A stretch of DNA of 64,000 nucleotides from Parapedobacter koreensis (GCF_900109365.1 NZ_FNZR01000004.1:248001-312000), one strand, 5' to 3'; positions 16,101-25,255 are shown, numbered from the stretch's first letter. Program-made: numbers and translations. The notes: generated by a model from the letters alone, not told the origin.

Positions 16101-18215
16101 TTAAACGTTTACTTTGCCCTTTGCTTTAGCAATGACTTCTTCCTGAATGTTCCTTGGCGCTTCCGCGTAATGATCAAATTCCATGGTGGAGGTAGCCCTT
16201 CCGGAGGTGATGGTACGCAATTGCGTCACATAGCCAAACATTTCGGACAACGGCACAAGTGCTTTAATGACTTGTGATCCTGCACGGGTATCCACGCCTT
16301 GCAGTTGGCCACGGCGGCGGTTCAAGTCGCCCATGACGTCACCCATGTTTTCTTCCGGTGTAAGCACTTCGATTTTCATGATGGGTTCCATTAATACGGG
16401 CCTACATTTTGGCAACGCCTCGCGGAATGCCGTACGGGCAGCGATTTCAAACGACAGCGAATCGGAGTCCACCGCGTGGAATGAACCGTCTATCAAACGT
16501 ACTTTCATGCTTGACAACGGATAGCCTGCCAATACACCATTGACCATCGATGCTTCGAAACCTTTCTGTACCGACGGGATATATTCTTTCGGGATAGAAC
16601 CACCCACAATCTCGTTCACCCACTGAAGCGGTGATTTGGTGAGGTCGTAATCGGCATCCACAGGGGAGATGACCACCTGGATGTCAGCAAATTTACCACG
16701 ACCACCGGTCTGTTTCTTGTACACTTCACGGTGTTGTGTGGTGCCTGTGATAGATTCTTTATAAGCCACTTGCGGCGCGCCTTGGTTTACTTCCACCTTA
16801 AATTCGCGTCTCAGGCGGTCGATCAGGATATCCAAGTGAAGTTCGCCCATACCGGAGATAACAGTCTGGCCGGTTTCTTCATCCGTTTGTACACGGAATG
16901 TAGGATCTTCTTCAGCCAATTTACTCAACGCGATACCCAATTTGTCTACGTCCGCTTGTGTTTTCGGTTCGATGGCCAAGCCAATCACGGGTTCTGGGAA
17001 TACCATGGATTCCAGCACAATAGGGTGCTTTTCATCACAGAGTGTATCCCCGGTTTTGATGTCCTTGAATCCTACTACAGCGCCGATATCGCCTGCACCG
17101 ATATTTGGAATCGGGTTTTGCTTGTTGGCGTGCATTTGGAAGATACGCGAGATACGTTCTTTGTTGTCTGAACGAGCATTATACACGTATGAGCCAGCTT
17201 CTAAGTTGCCCGAATATACCCGGATGAAGCAAAGGCGGCCCACAAAGGGGTCTGTAGCAATTTTAAAGGCCAACGCAGCGAAAGGCTCTTTTACGTCGGG
17301 TTTGCGGATAATTTCTTGCTCCGTACGCGGGTCGGTTCCTTTGACGGCTTCCTGATCCAACGGAGAAGGCAATAATTCCATCACCAGATCCAGCATGGTC
17401 TGTACGCCCTTGTTTTTGAAGGAAGAACCGCATACCATCGGTACGATGGAATTGTCGAGTACAGCTTTGCGCAATGCGTCCAGTACTTCCCGTTCAGTGA
17501 TCGTGTCCGGATCGTCGAAGAATTTCTCCATCAATGACTCGTCGTAGCTGGCTACCGATTCCAGTAATTTTTCGCGCCATTGGGCCACGTCGTCTACCAT
17601 ATCGTCAGGAATAGGCACTTCTGTGAAGGTCATTCCCTTGTCGTGTTCGTTCCATACGATGCCACGGTTGTTGATGAGATCCACCACACCTTTGAAATTG
17701 TCTTCAGCTCCGATAGGCAATTGCAAAGGCACAGCTTCAGCGCCAAGCATTTCTTTCACTTGCTTTACGACATTCAGGAAGTCAGCTCCCGAGCGATCCA
17801 TCTTATTGACGAAACCGATACGCGAAACTTTGTAATTGTCGGCCAAGCGCCAGTTCGTTTCCGATTGCGGTTCTACACCGTCTACGGCTGAAAACAAAAA
17901 CACCAACCCATCCAGCACCCGGAGTGAGCGGTTTACTTCCACGGTAAAGTCCACGTGGCCCGGGGTGTCGATGATATTTACCTGATACTTGTCGCCACGG
18001 TAGTTCCAGAATACGGTGGTAGCAGCGGAGGTGATGGTGATACCACGTTCGGCTTCTTGTACCATCCAGTCCATGGTCGAAGCCCCTTCGTGCACTTCGC
18101 CGATTTTGTGGTTTACACCAGCGTAGTAGAGGATACGTTCGGTGGTAGTGGTCTTACCGGCATCGATGTGTGCCGCAATACCAATATTTCTTGTGTATTT
18201 TAAGTCTCTTGCCAT
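16101..18215 (-). CDS. fusA: Translation elongation factor G
   Basis: A 704-residue GTPase that drives ribosomal translocation. The G1 motif [17 protein letters not shown] begins near residue 15, DTPGHVDF is G3 and [10 protein letters not shown] is G4. Later domains carry [14 protein letters not shown] and the C-terminal region [20 protein letters not shown]. The length and sequence are those of the housekeeping form rather than of a tetracycline-resistance or mitochondrial-type paralogue. It lies between rpsG and rpsJ on the minus strand. Confidence 0.98.
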   Translation of the reverse strand: MARDLKYTRNIGIAAHIDAGKTTTTERILYYAGVNHKIGEVHEGASTMDWMVQEAERGITITSAATTVFWNYRGDKYQVNIIDTPGHVDFTVEVNRSLRVLDGLVFLFSAVDGVEPQSETNWRLADNYKVSRIGFVNKMDRSGADFLNVVKQVKEMLGAEAVPLQLPIGAEDNFKGVVDLINNRGIVWNEHDKGMTFTEVPIPDDMVDDVAQWREKLLESVASYDESLMEKFFDDPDTITEREVLDALRKAVLDNSIVPMVCGSSFKNKGVQTMLDLVMELLPSPLDQEAVKGTDPRTEQEIIRKPDVKEPFAALAFKIATDPFVGRLCFIRVYSGNLEAGSYVYNARSDNKERISRIFQMHANKQNPIPNIGAGDIGAVVGFKDIKTGDTLCDEKHPIVLESMVFPEPVIGLAIEPKTQADVDKLGIALSKLAEEDPTFRVQTDEETGQTVISGMGELHLDILIDRLRREFKVEVNQGAPQVAYKESITGTTQHREVYKKQTGGRGKFADIQVVISPVDADYDLTKSPLQWVNEIVGGSIPKEYIPSVQKGFEASMVNGVLAGYPLSSMKVRLIDGSFHAVDSDSLSFEIAARTAFREALPKCRPVLMEPIMKIEVLTPEENMGDVMGDLNRRRGQLQGVDTRAGSQVIKALVPLSEMFGYVTQLRTITSGRATSTMEFDHYAEAPRNIQEEVIAKAKGKVNV

Positions 18216-18321
18216 GTTGTTATCTATTGTTCACTTGTTCGCTAAAAAAATCACACCGATTTTACTGGATGTTGATGTTTCCTTCAAATCGGTGTAATTT
18301 CATAGGCTATTTTGCCAAAAT

Positions 18322-18789
18322 TTAGAACCTGAAGTGTGAGAACGCCTTGTTCGCTTCTGCCATCCGGTGGGTGTCTTCTTTTTTCTTCACCGCTGCACCT
18401 TCACCTTTGGATGCCGAGATAATTTCAGCTGCCAATTTTTCGTACATGGTCTTTTCACCTCGTTTACGGGCAAAGCTGATCAGCCATTTCATACCCAAAG
18501 CAATCTTACGCTCCGGGCGTACCTCGGTAGGTACTTGGAAGTTGGCACCGCCCACGCGACGGGATTTAACCTCTACGGCAGGCATGACATTATTCAACGC
18601 TTTTTTCCAGGTGTCCAAGCCGTTTTCATTGGTTCGCTTTTCCACCAATTCCATTGATTTGTAGAATATGCTATAGGCAAGGGATTTCTTGCCGTCAATC
18701 ATCATGTTATTGACAAAGCGGGTTACCTGAACTTCGTTAAACTTCGGATCAGGCAAAATGATTCTTTTCTTTGGTTTTGACTTTCTCAT
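18322..18789 (-). CDS. rpsG: Ribosomal protein S7
   Basis: A 155-residue 30S protein of normal length that organises the 3' domain of 16S rRNA. Core segments are [57 protein letters not shown] and [11 protein letters not shown]-type [19 protein letters not shown]. It lies 19 bases behind rpsL and 106 bases before fusA. Confidence 0.98.
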   Translation of the reverse strand: MRKSKPKKRIILPDPKFNEVQVTRFVNNMMIDGKKSLAYSIFYKSMELVEKRTNENGLDTWKKALNNVMPAVEVKSRRVGGANFQVPTEVRPERKIALGMKWLISFARKRGEKTMYEKLAAEIISASKGEGAAVKKKEDTHRMAEANKAFSHFRF

Positions 18790-18808
18790 CTTATTGTCCT
18801 CCGTTTAA

Positions 18809-19222
18809 TTACCTTTTCTTGCCTTTTGTGGGAGCTGCTGCAACCTGTCCGGGTTTAGGCCGCTTTGTGCCATATTTAGAACGGCGTTGGTTACGCCCTG
18901 CAACACCGGAAGTATCCAATGCACCACGGATGATGTGGTAACGTACACCCGGAAGGTCTTTTACCCGACCGCCACGGATCAATACGATGGAGTGTTCTTG
19001 CAGGTTGTGACCTTCACCGGGGATGTATGCGTTTACCTCTTTTCCGTTGGTAAGGCGTACACGGGCCACTTTACGCATTGCTGAGTTGGGTTTCTTAGGG
19101 GTAGTGGTATACACACGGGTGCATACGCCTCTTCGCTGTGGACAGCTGTCCAACGCTGGGGATTTACTCTTGTCCTCCAGAGCTACTCTACCTTTTCTAA
19201 CTAATTGTTGAATAGTAGGCAT
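18809..19222 (-). CDS. rpsL: Ribosomal protein S12
   Basis: A 137-residue 30S protein at the decoding site. It begins [12 protein letters not shown] and carries the accuracy-determining segment [20 protein letters not shown] with the conserved Lys linked to streptomycin response, and [19 protein letters not shown] with the second conserved site. The Lys and Pro residues are in the normal, streptomycin-sensitive state as far as the sequence shows. It is the first gene of the str operon, about 43 bases after its promoter. Confidence 0.98.
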   Translation of the reverse strand: MPTIQQLVRKGRVALEDKSKSPALDSCPQRRGVCTRVYTTTPKKPNSAMRKVARVRLTNGKEVNAYIPGEGHNLQEHSIVLIRGGRVKDLPGVRYHIIRGALDTSGVAGRNQRRSKYGTKRPKPGQVAAAPTKGKKR

Positions 19223-19271
19223 TTACAGTTTTTTAATTTATGCTTTTATCCTAAACTTATTTTAAGGACGG

Positions 19272-19303
19272 CAAAGGTAGTGAGTTTATTTTTGATTATC
19301 AAG
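19272..19303 (-). promoter_or_regulatory. Promoter of the str operon
   Basis: On the minus strand CTTG is followed after 20 bases by TACCTTTG, matching the phylum consensus except for one base in the -33 box. Confidence 0.65.
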
Positions 19304-19346
19304 GGGTTTCAAAAAAATAATAATGCTCAGGATGAATTCCCGAAGC

Positions 19347-20045
19347 TTAAATTTCCTCAAGGACAACCTCAATGAGCGAATAATATAGTGTGGTCCGGCC
19401 TTCGAAGCCTGAATCCGTCCCTATGATGGCCCATAAGACACCTTGATGATCGGTCGTTGCCGTAAATTCCCCTGAGCGTTCAATCAAGGTATAGACATAT
19501 TCCTCGGTGCCATTAGCAATGTCACCAATCACGACCATATCATTGCCATCTGTGCAACATTGTTGAATTTTATCGATGTTCATCCGATAAAAATTGTTTT
19601 CATCGGGAACAGATAGGGGTTCATCGATCGTAAGCCCAACACCAAGGCCGACTGATTCACCGGGGGCGCCGCCGGCACCTACTCCGCCACTCCGGGCGTC
19701 AGAAGCAAGTTGCAATGTAAACCGCCCACGATATGTCGTGTTCGGTCGGAAACCTTGCACACGTTTAGTGAGATACATAAAAAGGTCGTCGCTGCGATTG
19801 ACTCCGGAAATGCGATAAGCAGACTTGCTTTCGTCCAAAGGTGGCGGCAGTGGTGTGATACCTTCTTCCAATTCATAAATATCCGAATTTTCGCCGCTGT
19901 ATTCTGAAAATCCGGCCTGCCAACCATCTTTGCCATCTGAGAAGTCGGAATAAATCGTGATGGTTTGGTTTTGATCGTCGTCTTTTTCACAGGATGCCCC
20001 AAACAATAACAAAATGGCTGTCGCACTGAAAAGCAACCGTCGCAT
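19347..20045 (-). CDS. Unknown lipoprotein, 232 residues
   Basis: No named family is recognised. The signal ends GASC (Cys19), followed by an acidic tag (EKDDDQNQ), so it is probably exported to the surface. The body has alternating beta segments (TITIYSDFSDGKDGWQAGFSEY, YRISGVNRSDDLFMYLTKRV, TTYRGRFTLQLASDA), a Gly-rich turn (GGVGAGGAPGESVGLGVG), a CC pair (IQQCCTDGNDM), and a C-terminal strand TLYYSLIEVVLEEI. The pattern resembles a jelly-roll or carbohydrate-binding-like fold, which is only a guess. The gene is on the minus strand, directly upstream of the str promoter, and divergent from the Crp-family gene. Confidence 0.7.
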   Translation of the reverse strand: MRRLLFSATAILLLFGASCEKDDDQNQTITIYSDFSDGKDGWQAGFSEYSGENSDIYELEEGITPLPPPLDESKSAYRISGVNRSDDLFMYLTKRVQGFRPNTTYRGRFTLQLASDARSGGVGAGGAPGESVGLGVGLTIDEPLSVPDENNFYRMNIDKIQQCCTDGNDMVVIGDIANGTEEYVYTLIERSGEFTATTDHQGVLWAIIGTDSGFEGRTTLYYSLIEVVLEEI

Positions 20046-20292
20046 AATCGTCCTCCTCTTTATCAGTTAACAATCGCTATCTGTTAAGTAAACGGCTAGG
20101 ATAGGGGATTGTTTGCGAAAGGTATAATTTTGGAGGGATTGGCTGCAGCGCATATGGCTGCTTCTTACTCGTTTTAAGGGCGAAGAACGCTTTGAGGTAG
20201 TTAAACTAATCATCACTTAACGGCGAAATCTGTTCGATATATTTAGATTCCAATAGCTATCTTTATGAGCAATTAAATCGATTAGGAGCAAT

Positions 20293-20853
20293 ATGGAAGC
20301 ATATTCATACGTCAATAAATCATTGGAAGAAATAGGCAATTTTTCTACTTACGAGTTGGACTTAATCCACAAGCGTGCTACTTACCGGCGGATAAAAAGG
20401 AATGAGGTTTTGCTTACAGAGGGCCAAATTTGTCAATCAATTTACTTCTTAATAACTGGAGCGCTCTATCAATATAGGATGGATGACATCGACGAAAATA
20501 TCATTGAGTTACATTCGGAAAATGAATGGTTTTTGAATAGTCCAAGTTTTATCTCACAGAAACCTTCCGTCGATACTATCAAAGCGTATGCCGACAGTGA
20601 AATCCTTGAACTGACGATTTATTCAATCCATCAATTAATCGGACTTTCGCCCGTATTTTTTCAGTTAGGAAAACTGTTACAACCGGCCAACCCGAGGTCT
20701 CAGTTTTTCGATAATATCATGACCCCAGCCGAAAAATACAAGCACATTATGGAGGAAAGACCACTGCTATTGCAAAAGTTCCCCTTGAAATACATTGCCT
20801 CCTACCTGAAAACAACCCCCGAAACATTAAGTCGAATAAGATCCCGACGGTAA
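20293..20853 (+). CDS. Crp/Fnr-family transcription regulator
   Basis: A 186-residue regulator with an N-terminal cyclic-nucleotide-binding-type barrel (RRIKRNEVLLTEGQICQSIYFL, ITGALYQYRM) and a C-terminal helix-turn-helix (FPLKYIASYLKTTPETLSRIR). The cAMP-binding Arg-Ser pattern is not evident, so the ligand is unknown, as for most Bacteroidota members of this group. It is followed after 77 bases by a membrane protein gene on the same strand, which it probably controls. Confidence 0.85.
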   Translation: MEAYSYVNKSLEEIGNFSTYELDLIHKRATYRRIKRNEVLLTEGQICQSIYFLITGALYQYRMDDIDENIIELHSENEWFLNSPSFISQKPSVDTIKAYADSEILELTIYSIHQLIGLSPVFFQLGKLLQPANPRSQFFDNIMTPAEKYKHIMEERPLLLQKFPLKYIASYLKTTPETLSRIRSRR

Positions 20854-20930
20854 TTTTCATTTCTTGATTTCAATCAAGTCCGTTTAAGTGCCAAAAATGT
20901 GATTTTTGTTCGGACATCAATCATTAAACG

Positions 20931-21590
20931 ATGGAATATGCATTCAGAAAAACTACAGGTATTAGTCTCGTCGTGGGTTCCCTGCTTATGGTACTGACCA
21001 TGATACTGCACCCAAGCGGTGGTTCAATGGAATATATTTTAAAAATCAGGCCGATATTAATTACGTCACATTCCATAGCCATCTTGAGCCTTCCCTTTAT
21101 CACGTTTGGCTTCTATGGATTATCAATCGCTTTACTGACCGAAGATAAAATCTCGATGCTTTCATTTATCATATCCTGTTTCGGCATAATTGCCGCCATG
21201 ATAGCAGCCCTCATTAACGGATTAACCTTACCATTGTTCCTTTCCGGCATTTCAACAGATACGGTAGACCAAAAGGTGGTAAATACCGTACGCACTTATG
21301 GCAACTACATCAATATTCCGATGGGTTATATCCTTTTAGCAGCATTTACACTTGCTATCGGTATATGGTCAGGTTTGATAATCCGCAGCAGTGTATTTCC
21401 GAATTGGATTGGATACTTGGGGCTTGCCGTGGTATTTCCTTGTATATCCGGGCTGTTTTTCCCATATGATTTCTTAGGTTTGTTCGGATTTAGAATCGTT
21501 GTATTAGGAATCGTCACTTGGATTATAACGACCGACACGTTTATAATATTCACGGAAATAAAAACCTTCAGGTGGAAGCATAATGGCTAG
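20931..21590 (+). CDS. Unknown membrane protein with about six helices
   Basis: A 219-residue inner-membrane protein. Hydrophobic segments are near residues 12-28, 45-68, 78-102, 127-147, 157-174 and 181-203. An early HPSGG motif follows the first helix. No enzyme or transporter signature is visible. It lies 77 bases behind a Crp-family regulator gene and 106 bases before a VOC-family gene on the same strand. Such regulator-membrane protein pairs are frequent in this family and often act in stress response, but no function can be assigned. Confidence 0.75.
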   Translation: MEYAFRKTTGISLVVGSLLMVLTMILHPSGGSMEYILKIRPILITSHSIAILSLPFITFGFYGLSIALLTEDKISMLSFIISCFGIIAAMIAALINGLTLPLFLSGISTDTVDQKVVNTVRTYGNYINIPMGYILLAAFTLAIGIWSGLIIRSSVFPNWIGYLGLAVVFPCISGLFFPYDFLGLFGFRIVVLGIVTWIITTDTFIIFTEIKTFRWKHNG

Positions 21591-21696
21591 GTCTCTGTTA
21601 AACTGTAAATTTTGAACATTTATCCGATAGTTAACCCATGAGATCTTCCGTATCCGAAGCAGGAAGCTGCCTTACTAATAAATAATTTTACAGCAA

Positions 21697-22059
21697 ATGA
21701 ATTTTGAAAAGTTAGTGCCAAATATTTTTTATGCTAACATTAATGAGGGACTAAAACTGTTTGTCGACTGTCTAGGTTTTCATATTGGACACGATGAATT
21801 GCAATCCAGGCAACCATTTTGTGTATTGGAAAGAGATGGGCTTAGGATAAATCTATTTGAAAATGCTGAACTTGCCAAAGAACACAATCCCGAATTTAGA
21901 TTAGTGACTAAAGATATTGAAGAAGTTTATAGAAAAGTCTCAGAATCTCATCCTGAATTTCTACATCCAAATCTTAAAGAAATTACATTTCGTCCGTGGG
22001 GTGCAAAAGAGTTCGCATTGATGGATAAGCAGTTGGGAATCGTTATTCAACAATGGTAG
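21697..22059 (+). CDS. VOC-superfamily (glyoxalase/bleomycin-resistance-like) protein
   Basis: A 120-residue protein with the paired beta-alpha-beta-beta-beta layout of the VOC fold: LVPNIFYANINEGLKLFVDCLGF, then FCVLERDGLRINLFENAE, FRLVTKDIEEVYRKVSESH, and WGAKEFALMDKQLGIVIQQW. The metal-binding residues of true glyoxalases are not clearly present, so binding or another activity is as likely as catalysis. It is intact, in contrast to the deleted VOC gene at 4896. It lies near the Crp-family and membrane protein genes and may be co-transcribed. Confidence 0.8.
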   Translation: MNFEKLVPNIFYANINEGLKLFVDCLGFHIGHDELQSRQPFCVLERDGLRINLFENAELAKEHNPEFRLVTKDIEEVYRKVSESHPEFLHPNLKEITFRPWGAKEFALMDKQLGIVIQQW

Positions 22060-22138
22060 AATAACGAGTACTTCCTGCACAAGTTTTCATTTGAAGCTGC
22101 CGGTTGTCTATGTTTACACTCCTGATCGCGGCCACCTC

Positions 22139-22203
22139 TTTTGTTGTTTCCCGTCTTTGCTGAAGCAGGGCTTCGCAAAGCCTGTAAAACAACAAAACCC
22201 GGC
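22139..22203. repeat. 65-base direct repeat, copy 1
   Basis: Identical over about 65 bases to 22308-22372. The unit has an outer inverted repeat (TTTTGTTGTTT with AAAACAACAAAA) and an inner one (CAGGGCTT with AAGCCTG, one bulge), so it folds as a long hairpin. The match in copy 2 runs into the tmRNA terminator stem. Confidence 0.85.
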
Positions 22204-22212
22204 TGTTAGGGA

Positions 22213-22260
22213 GGGATTGGCTGCGTCTCACGACCCCGCACTCGTGGCCGCAGCCATCCC
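22213..22260. repeat. Inverted repeat (hairpin) between the two direct repeats
   Basis: GGGATTGGCTGCG pairs with CGCAGCCATCCC with one bulged T, and an inner CACGA pairs with TCGTG. The whole forms a long stable hairpin of a REP-like kind. Confidence 0.7.
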
Positions 22261-22307
22261 TTGGTGGGGGATTCAAACCAAAAGAAACTATTCGCTACGC
22301 TCATTTA

Positions 22308-22372
22308 TTTTGTTGTTTCCCGTCTTTGCTGAAGCAGGGCTTCGCAAAGCCTGTAAAACAACAAAACCCGGC
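22308..22372. repeat. 65-base direct repeat, copy 2
   Basis: Second copy of the unit at 22139, offset by 169 bases. Its right end includes the left arm of the tmRNA terminator stem, so copy 1 carries a partial duplicate of that terminator. Confidence 0.85.
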
Positions 22373-22385
22373 GAGAGCCGGGTTT
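22364..22385 (-). terminator. tmRNA terminator
   Basis: A nine-base stem (AAACCCGGC with GCCGGGTTT) and a GAGA loop, followed on the minus strand by TTGTTGTTTT, about ten bases after the tmRNA 3' end. Confidence 0.8.
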
Positions 22386-22393
22386 CTTTTGAG

Positions 22394-22758
22394 TGGAGTC
22401 GGAGGGATTCGAACCCTCGTCCAGACATGGTACTGTATACGCTTTCTACATGCTTAGCTTCCGTTTCATTGTCGGGAAAGGGAAGGCCGGACGCTTGCCT
22501 ATACCGTTTTCCTTAGTTGCTGTTTCTCGTCGGTTCGTCACAACGCCAAACCAACCAGTTCCGTGATTCGATGCCCCGGATGCTACGCTACGGAACCAAG
22601 CGTGAGCGGGACAAAAGCTAAACTAATTCTAAATTAGGCAGCTAAGGCGTAGTTATTTTCGCCATTTATAAGTCTGAAAGTTGAGATTAAAGCGCCATAC
22701 TCCCAACGCGCTGCATGCTTACATAACCGTCTCCATCCTGTCAATTCCGGTCGACCCC
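22394..22758 (-). ncRNA. ssrA: Transfer-messenger RNA (tmRNA)
   Basis: A one-piece tmRNA of 365 bases that rescues stalled ribosomes and tags their products for proteolysis. The tRNA-like ends pair: GGGGTCG at the 5' end with CGACTCC at the 3' end, and a T arm (AGGG-TTCGAAT-CCCT) lies next to the 3' end. The tag frame inside reads GENNYALAA and stop, as in other Bacteroidota. CCA is not encoded. Its promoter lies at 22776-22806 and its terminator at 22364-22385. Short open frames overlapping the 3' end are artefacts. Confidence 0.96.
22634..22663 (-). other. tmRNA tag-peptide reading frame
   Basis: GGC is the resume codon, and the frame encodes GENNYALAA followed by TAA. With the alanine charged on tmRNA, the tag is AGENNYALAA. 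The C-terminal LAA is the usual protease signal. Confidence 0.95.
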
Positions 22759-22775
22759 GATTATGAAATAGCCTA

Positions 22776-22806
22776 CAAAATTACGAAAAATTTTATCCAT
22801 ATCAAA
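22776..22806 (-). promoter_or_regulatory. Promoter of tmRNA
   Basis: TTTG, 19 bases, TAATTTTG on the minus strand: a full match to the phylum consensus. The start would be about ten bases before the mature 5' end. Confidence 0.75.
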
Positions 22807-22845
22807 ATGTGGCGTTAAAACCACCGCTCATCTAAAACCACACGT

Positions 22846-24138
22846 TCATCGCAACCGCAATGAAACCGCATTTTTATGCGCCTGTAAACCTTCCAATTCA
22901 GCCAACACTTCCACTGTCGGGCCAATGTTTCGTAAGCCTTCGGCCGTGATATGCTGGAATGTGATTTTTTTGACAAATGCATCCACCGATACGCCGGAGT
23001 ACGAGCGGGCATATCCGCTTGTGGGTAAGGTGTGGTTGGTGCCCGAGGCATAATCCCCGGCGCTCTCCGGAGTAAGGTGCCCCACAAAAACCGACCCGGC
23101 GTTGCTGATTTTCCGCAGTAGGGACTGCCACTCGTCCGTCTCGATGATGAGGTGCTCCGGTGCATATCGATTGCTGAATGTAATGGCCTCGTTGAGATTG
23201 TCACATAACACAGCATAGGAGTTGGCAAGGGCCTTTGCAGCGACTGCTGCACGAGGCAGCTGGGTCAATTGGTCTTCCAAAGCGGTCTGAACCCCGTCAA
23301 TCAAGCGTTGGTCAGTACTCACCAATATCGCTTGGCTGTCGGCTCCATGCTCAGCCTGTGCCAGCAAATCGGCTGCAACGTATTCCGGATTGGCCGAGCC
23401 ATCTGCAATGACGAGCACCTCGGAGGGGCCAGCAGGCATGTCGATACTGACACCAGCAAGGGCCTGCACCAAGCTCTTTGCCTTTGTGACGTATTGGTTG
23501 CCAGGGCCAAAAATTTTATCGACCCGGGGTACACTTGGGGTGCCATAAGCCATGGCCGCTACCGCTTGTGCGCCACCGACCAGGTACACCCTGTCGATTT
23601 TAAGCAATTGCAGGCAATAGGCGACATAGCCGTTGATCTTGCCATCTGCCTGTGGCGGTGAGCAAACGACGATTTCTTTGCAGCCTGCGATACGGGCAGG
23701 TACACCGAGCATCAATAGCGTACTCGGCAATACCGCTGAACCACCGGGAATGTACAGCCCCACTTTTTCGATTGGGCGAGGCTCACGCCAGCATTTTACG
23801 CCGGGCATGGTCTCGATGCTCCGTTCTTTGCGCAACTGCGTCTCGTGGAAGCGGTAGATATTAGCAAAGGCAATTTCCAACGCCCGCTGCTGCTCACGGC
23901 CGATAGACGACGCCAAGGCAGCGATTTCATCTGCCGTGAGAAACAGGCGTTCCAATTGGACGCGGTCCAATTTTTGGGCATAAGCCCTGAGTGCGGCATC
24001 TCCATCGGTCTTTACGTCATTGATGATTTCCATCACCACATGATGAACGGCTTGGGAAGGGTCCGCATTACGTGTGAGGAGCTGCTCGTATTCCCGTTCT
24101 TCGAGCAAATAATAGTCGTAAGTCTTTAATATCGACAT
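22846..24138 (-). CDS. hisD: Histidinol dehydrogenase
   Basis: A 430-residue enzyme of normal length. It performs the last two oxidations of histidine synthesis, from L-histidinol to L-histidine, using NAD and zinc. Visible motifs are GLYIPGGSAVLPSTLLM, FGPGNQYVTKAK, DMPAGPSEVLVIAD, LLAQAEHGADSQAILVS with the catalytic Glu-His pair, and the C-terminal GTNHTLPTSGYARSYSGVSVD region. I placed the start at 24138, one base after the hisG stop. An in-frame start 12 codons upstream would overlap hisG. No hisC or later his gene follows; the tmRNA gene lies 88 bases downstream. Confidence 0.96.
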   Translation of the reverse strand: MSILKTYDYYLLEEREYEQLLTRNADPSQAVHHVVMEIINDVKTDGDAALRAYAQKLDRVQLERLFLTADEIAALASSIGREQQRALEIAFANIYRFHETQLRKERSIETMPGVKCWREPRPIEKVGLYIPGGSAVLPSTLLMLGVPARIAGCKEIVVCSPPQADGKINGYVAYCLQLLKIDRVYLVGGAQAVAAMAYGTPSVPRVDKIFGPGNQYVTKAKSLVQALAGVSIDMPAGPSEVLVIADGSANPEYVAADLLAQAEHGADSQAILVSTDQRLIDGVQTALEDQLTQLPRAAVAAKALANSYAVLCDNLNEAITFSNRYAPEHLIIETDEWQSLLRKISNAGSVFVGHLTPESAGDYASGTNHTLPTSGYARSYSGVSVDAFVKKITFQHITAEGLRNIGPTVEVLAELEGLQAHKNAVSLRLR

Positions 24139-24139
24139 A

Positions 24140-24991
24140 TTACATGATGATTTTTTCAACGGGCATGACCACAATACCCTGGGCCCCCGCTGCCCTCAGC
24201 TTATTGATTTTGTCCCAGAAATCCTGCTCAGCAATGACCGTATGCACGGCCACCCAGTTTTCTTCGGCCAATGGTACAATGGTGGGACTTTTGACGCCCG
24301 GAAGCAGACTGATGATTTCGTCGAGGTTGTCACGTTCTACATTGAGGACTACGTATTTGGTTTCGGCAGCACGGAGCACAGATTGGATACGTTGCATAAG
24401 CTCGCGTACCACGGGATTGCTGTCAATACCGTTTTTGCTGATAAGGATAGCTTCGGAAGCCATCACATCAGCAAAAGGCTTCAGGCCGTTGCTCCGGAGC
24501 GTGCCACCGGTAGAGACAATATCAAAGATGGCATCGCTCAGTTCCAAAGCAGGGGAAATCTCCACCGAACCGGAGATGATGCGTATATCGGCTGATACAC
24601 CGTTTTCATCAAGGAATTTCTTTAGGATGGTGGGATAGGAGGTGGCAATGGCCTTTCCATCTAAATCGGCCAACGTCCTCGCTTCACTCTGATTGGGTAT
24701 GGCGATTTTGAGGGTACATTTACCAAATCCAAGCCGTTGGAGATACCGTACATCGGCTTCGGTTTCTGCGATTACATTTTCACCGACAATGCCCAGGTCG
24801 GCAATGCCATCCTGTACGTATTCTGGGATATCATCATCCCGCAAAAACAAGATTTCCAGCGGGAAATTGGAAACCGTCGTAATGAGCGAGCTTTTATAGT
24901 TTTCAAAGTTTAGTCCGCAGTTTTTCAACAACTGCACTGATTTTTCGTTGAGCCTGCCTGATTTCTGGATGGCTATTTTCAGATTCTTCAT
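24140..24991 (-). CDS. hisG: ATP phosphoribosyltransferase, long form
   Basis: A 283-residue enzyme that commits ATP and PRPP to histidine synthesis. It is the long form: an N-terminal catalytic part (KIAIQKSGRLNEKSVQLL, DDIPEYVQDGIADLGIVGEN, DIVSTGGTLRSNGLKPFAD) and a C-terminal ACT-like regulatory domain (about residues 210-283, PTIVPLAEENWVAVHTVI, GAQGIVVMPVEKIIM), where histidine inhibits the enzyme in the family. It does not need the separate HisZ subunit. The gene follows a histidine-rich leader peptide by 141 bases and precedes hisD by one base. Confidence 0.96.
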   Translation of the reverse strand: MKNLKIAIQKSGRLNEKSVQLLKNCGLNFENYKSSLITTVSNFPLEILFLRDDDIPEYVQDGIADLGIVGENVIAETEADVRYLQRLGFGKCTLKIAIPNQSEARTLADLDGKAIATSYPTILKKFLDENGVSADIRIISGSVEISPALELSDAIFDIVSTGGTLRSNGLKPFADVMASEAILISKNGIDSNPVVRELMQRIQSVLRAAETKYVVLNVERDNLDEIISLLPGVKSPTIVPLAEENWVAVHTVIAEQDFWDKINKLRAAGAQGIVVMPVEKIIM

Positions 24992-25086
24992 CCGTATAGT
25001 GATAAATTGCTTTAAGTGGCAATGAAGCTTGCTTGTGAGTAGCGTTCATGCAAGGTTCAATGGGTGTTAAAATTATTAATTATTAG

Positions 25087-25092
25087 AAAAAA
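25087..25092 (-). terminator. U-run of a possible his attenuator
   Basis: Six U in the RNA after CCCCGAUG, between the leader peptide and hisG. A CAUCG segment in the leader could pair with CGAUG to form a weak terminator stem; I could not resolve a better one. Confidence 0.3.
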
Positions 25093-25131
25093 CATCGGGG
25101 TTACAAATTGCTTCACGTAGAAACATACAAA

Positions 25132-25200
25132 TTATACATCGCCGCAAAGGCGATGATGGAAATGTACGCGATGAACAAAAGCAATCTGTATGTTTTCCAT
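25132..25200 (-). CDS. hisL: His operon leader peptide
   Basis: A 22-codon frame that reads MENIQIAFVHRVHFHHRLCG and DV. Four of seven consecutive codons (residues 10, 13, 15 and 16) are His, the hallmark of a histidine attenuation leader. It starts 17 bases after a consensus promoter (25224-25255) and ends 140 bases before hisG. The RNA at the His codons contains a seven-base hairpin (CAUCGCC with GGCGAUG, 25137-25155). The start of the frame (plus-strand 25179-25193) can pair either with 25123-25133 or with 25103-25113, each over 11 bases. Stalling at His codons when charged tRNA-His is scarce would choose between these structures. The frame is too short for ordinary gene finding. The control itself is inferred. 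Confidence 0.75.
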   Translation of the reverse strand: MENIQIAFVHRVHFHHRLCGDV

Positions 25201-25223
25201 TAATAATCCACAAAGTTGGTCGG

Positions 25224-25255
25224 CAAATATATAAGGTAAATATGGTCTTTGCAAA
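25224..25255 (-). promoter_or_regulatory. Promoter of the his leader and hisGD
   Basis: TTTG, exactly 20 bases, TATATTTG on the minus strand: a full consensus match. The start would be near 25217, 17 bases before the leader peptide ATG. Confidence 0.75.

Noticed and set aside
22261-22285. tRNA-like T-arm (GGTTTGAATCC on the minus strand) between the repeats
   Set aside because: Only an arm-like fragment is seen; no acceptor, D or anticodon arm can be built around it.
22091-22516. Open frame of 141 codons across the repeats and the tmRNA 3' end
   Set aside because: Its second half is translated from the tmRNA and its first half from the duplicated hairpin repeat; the product has no coding character.
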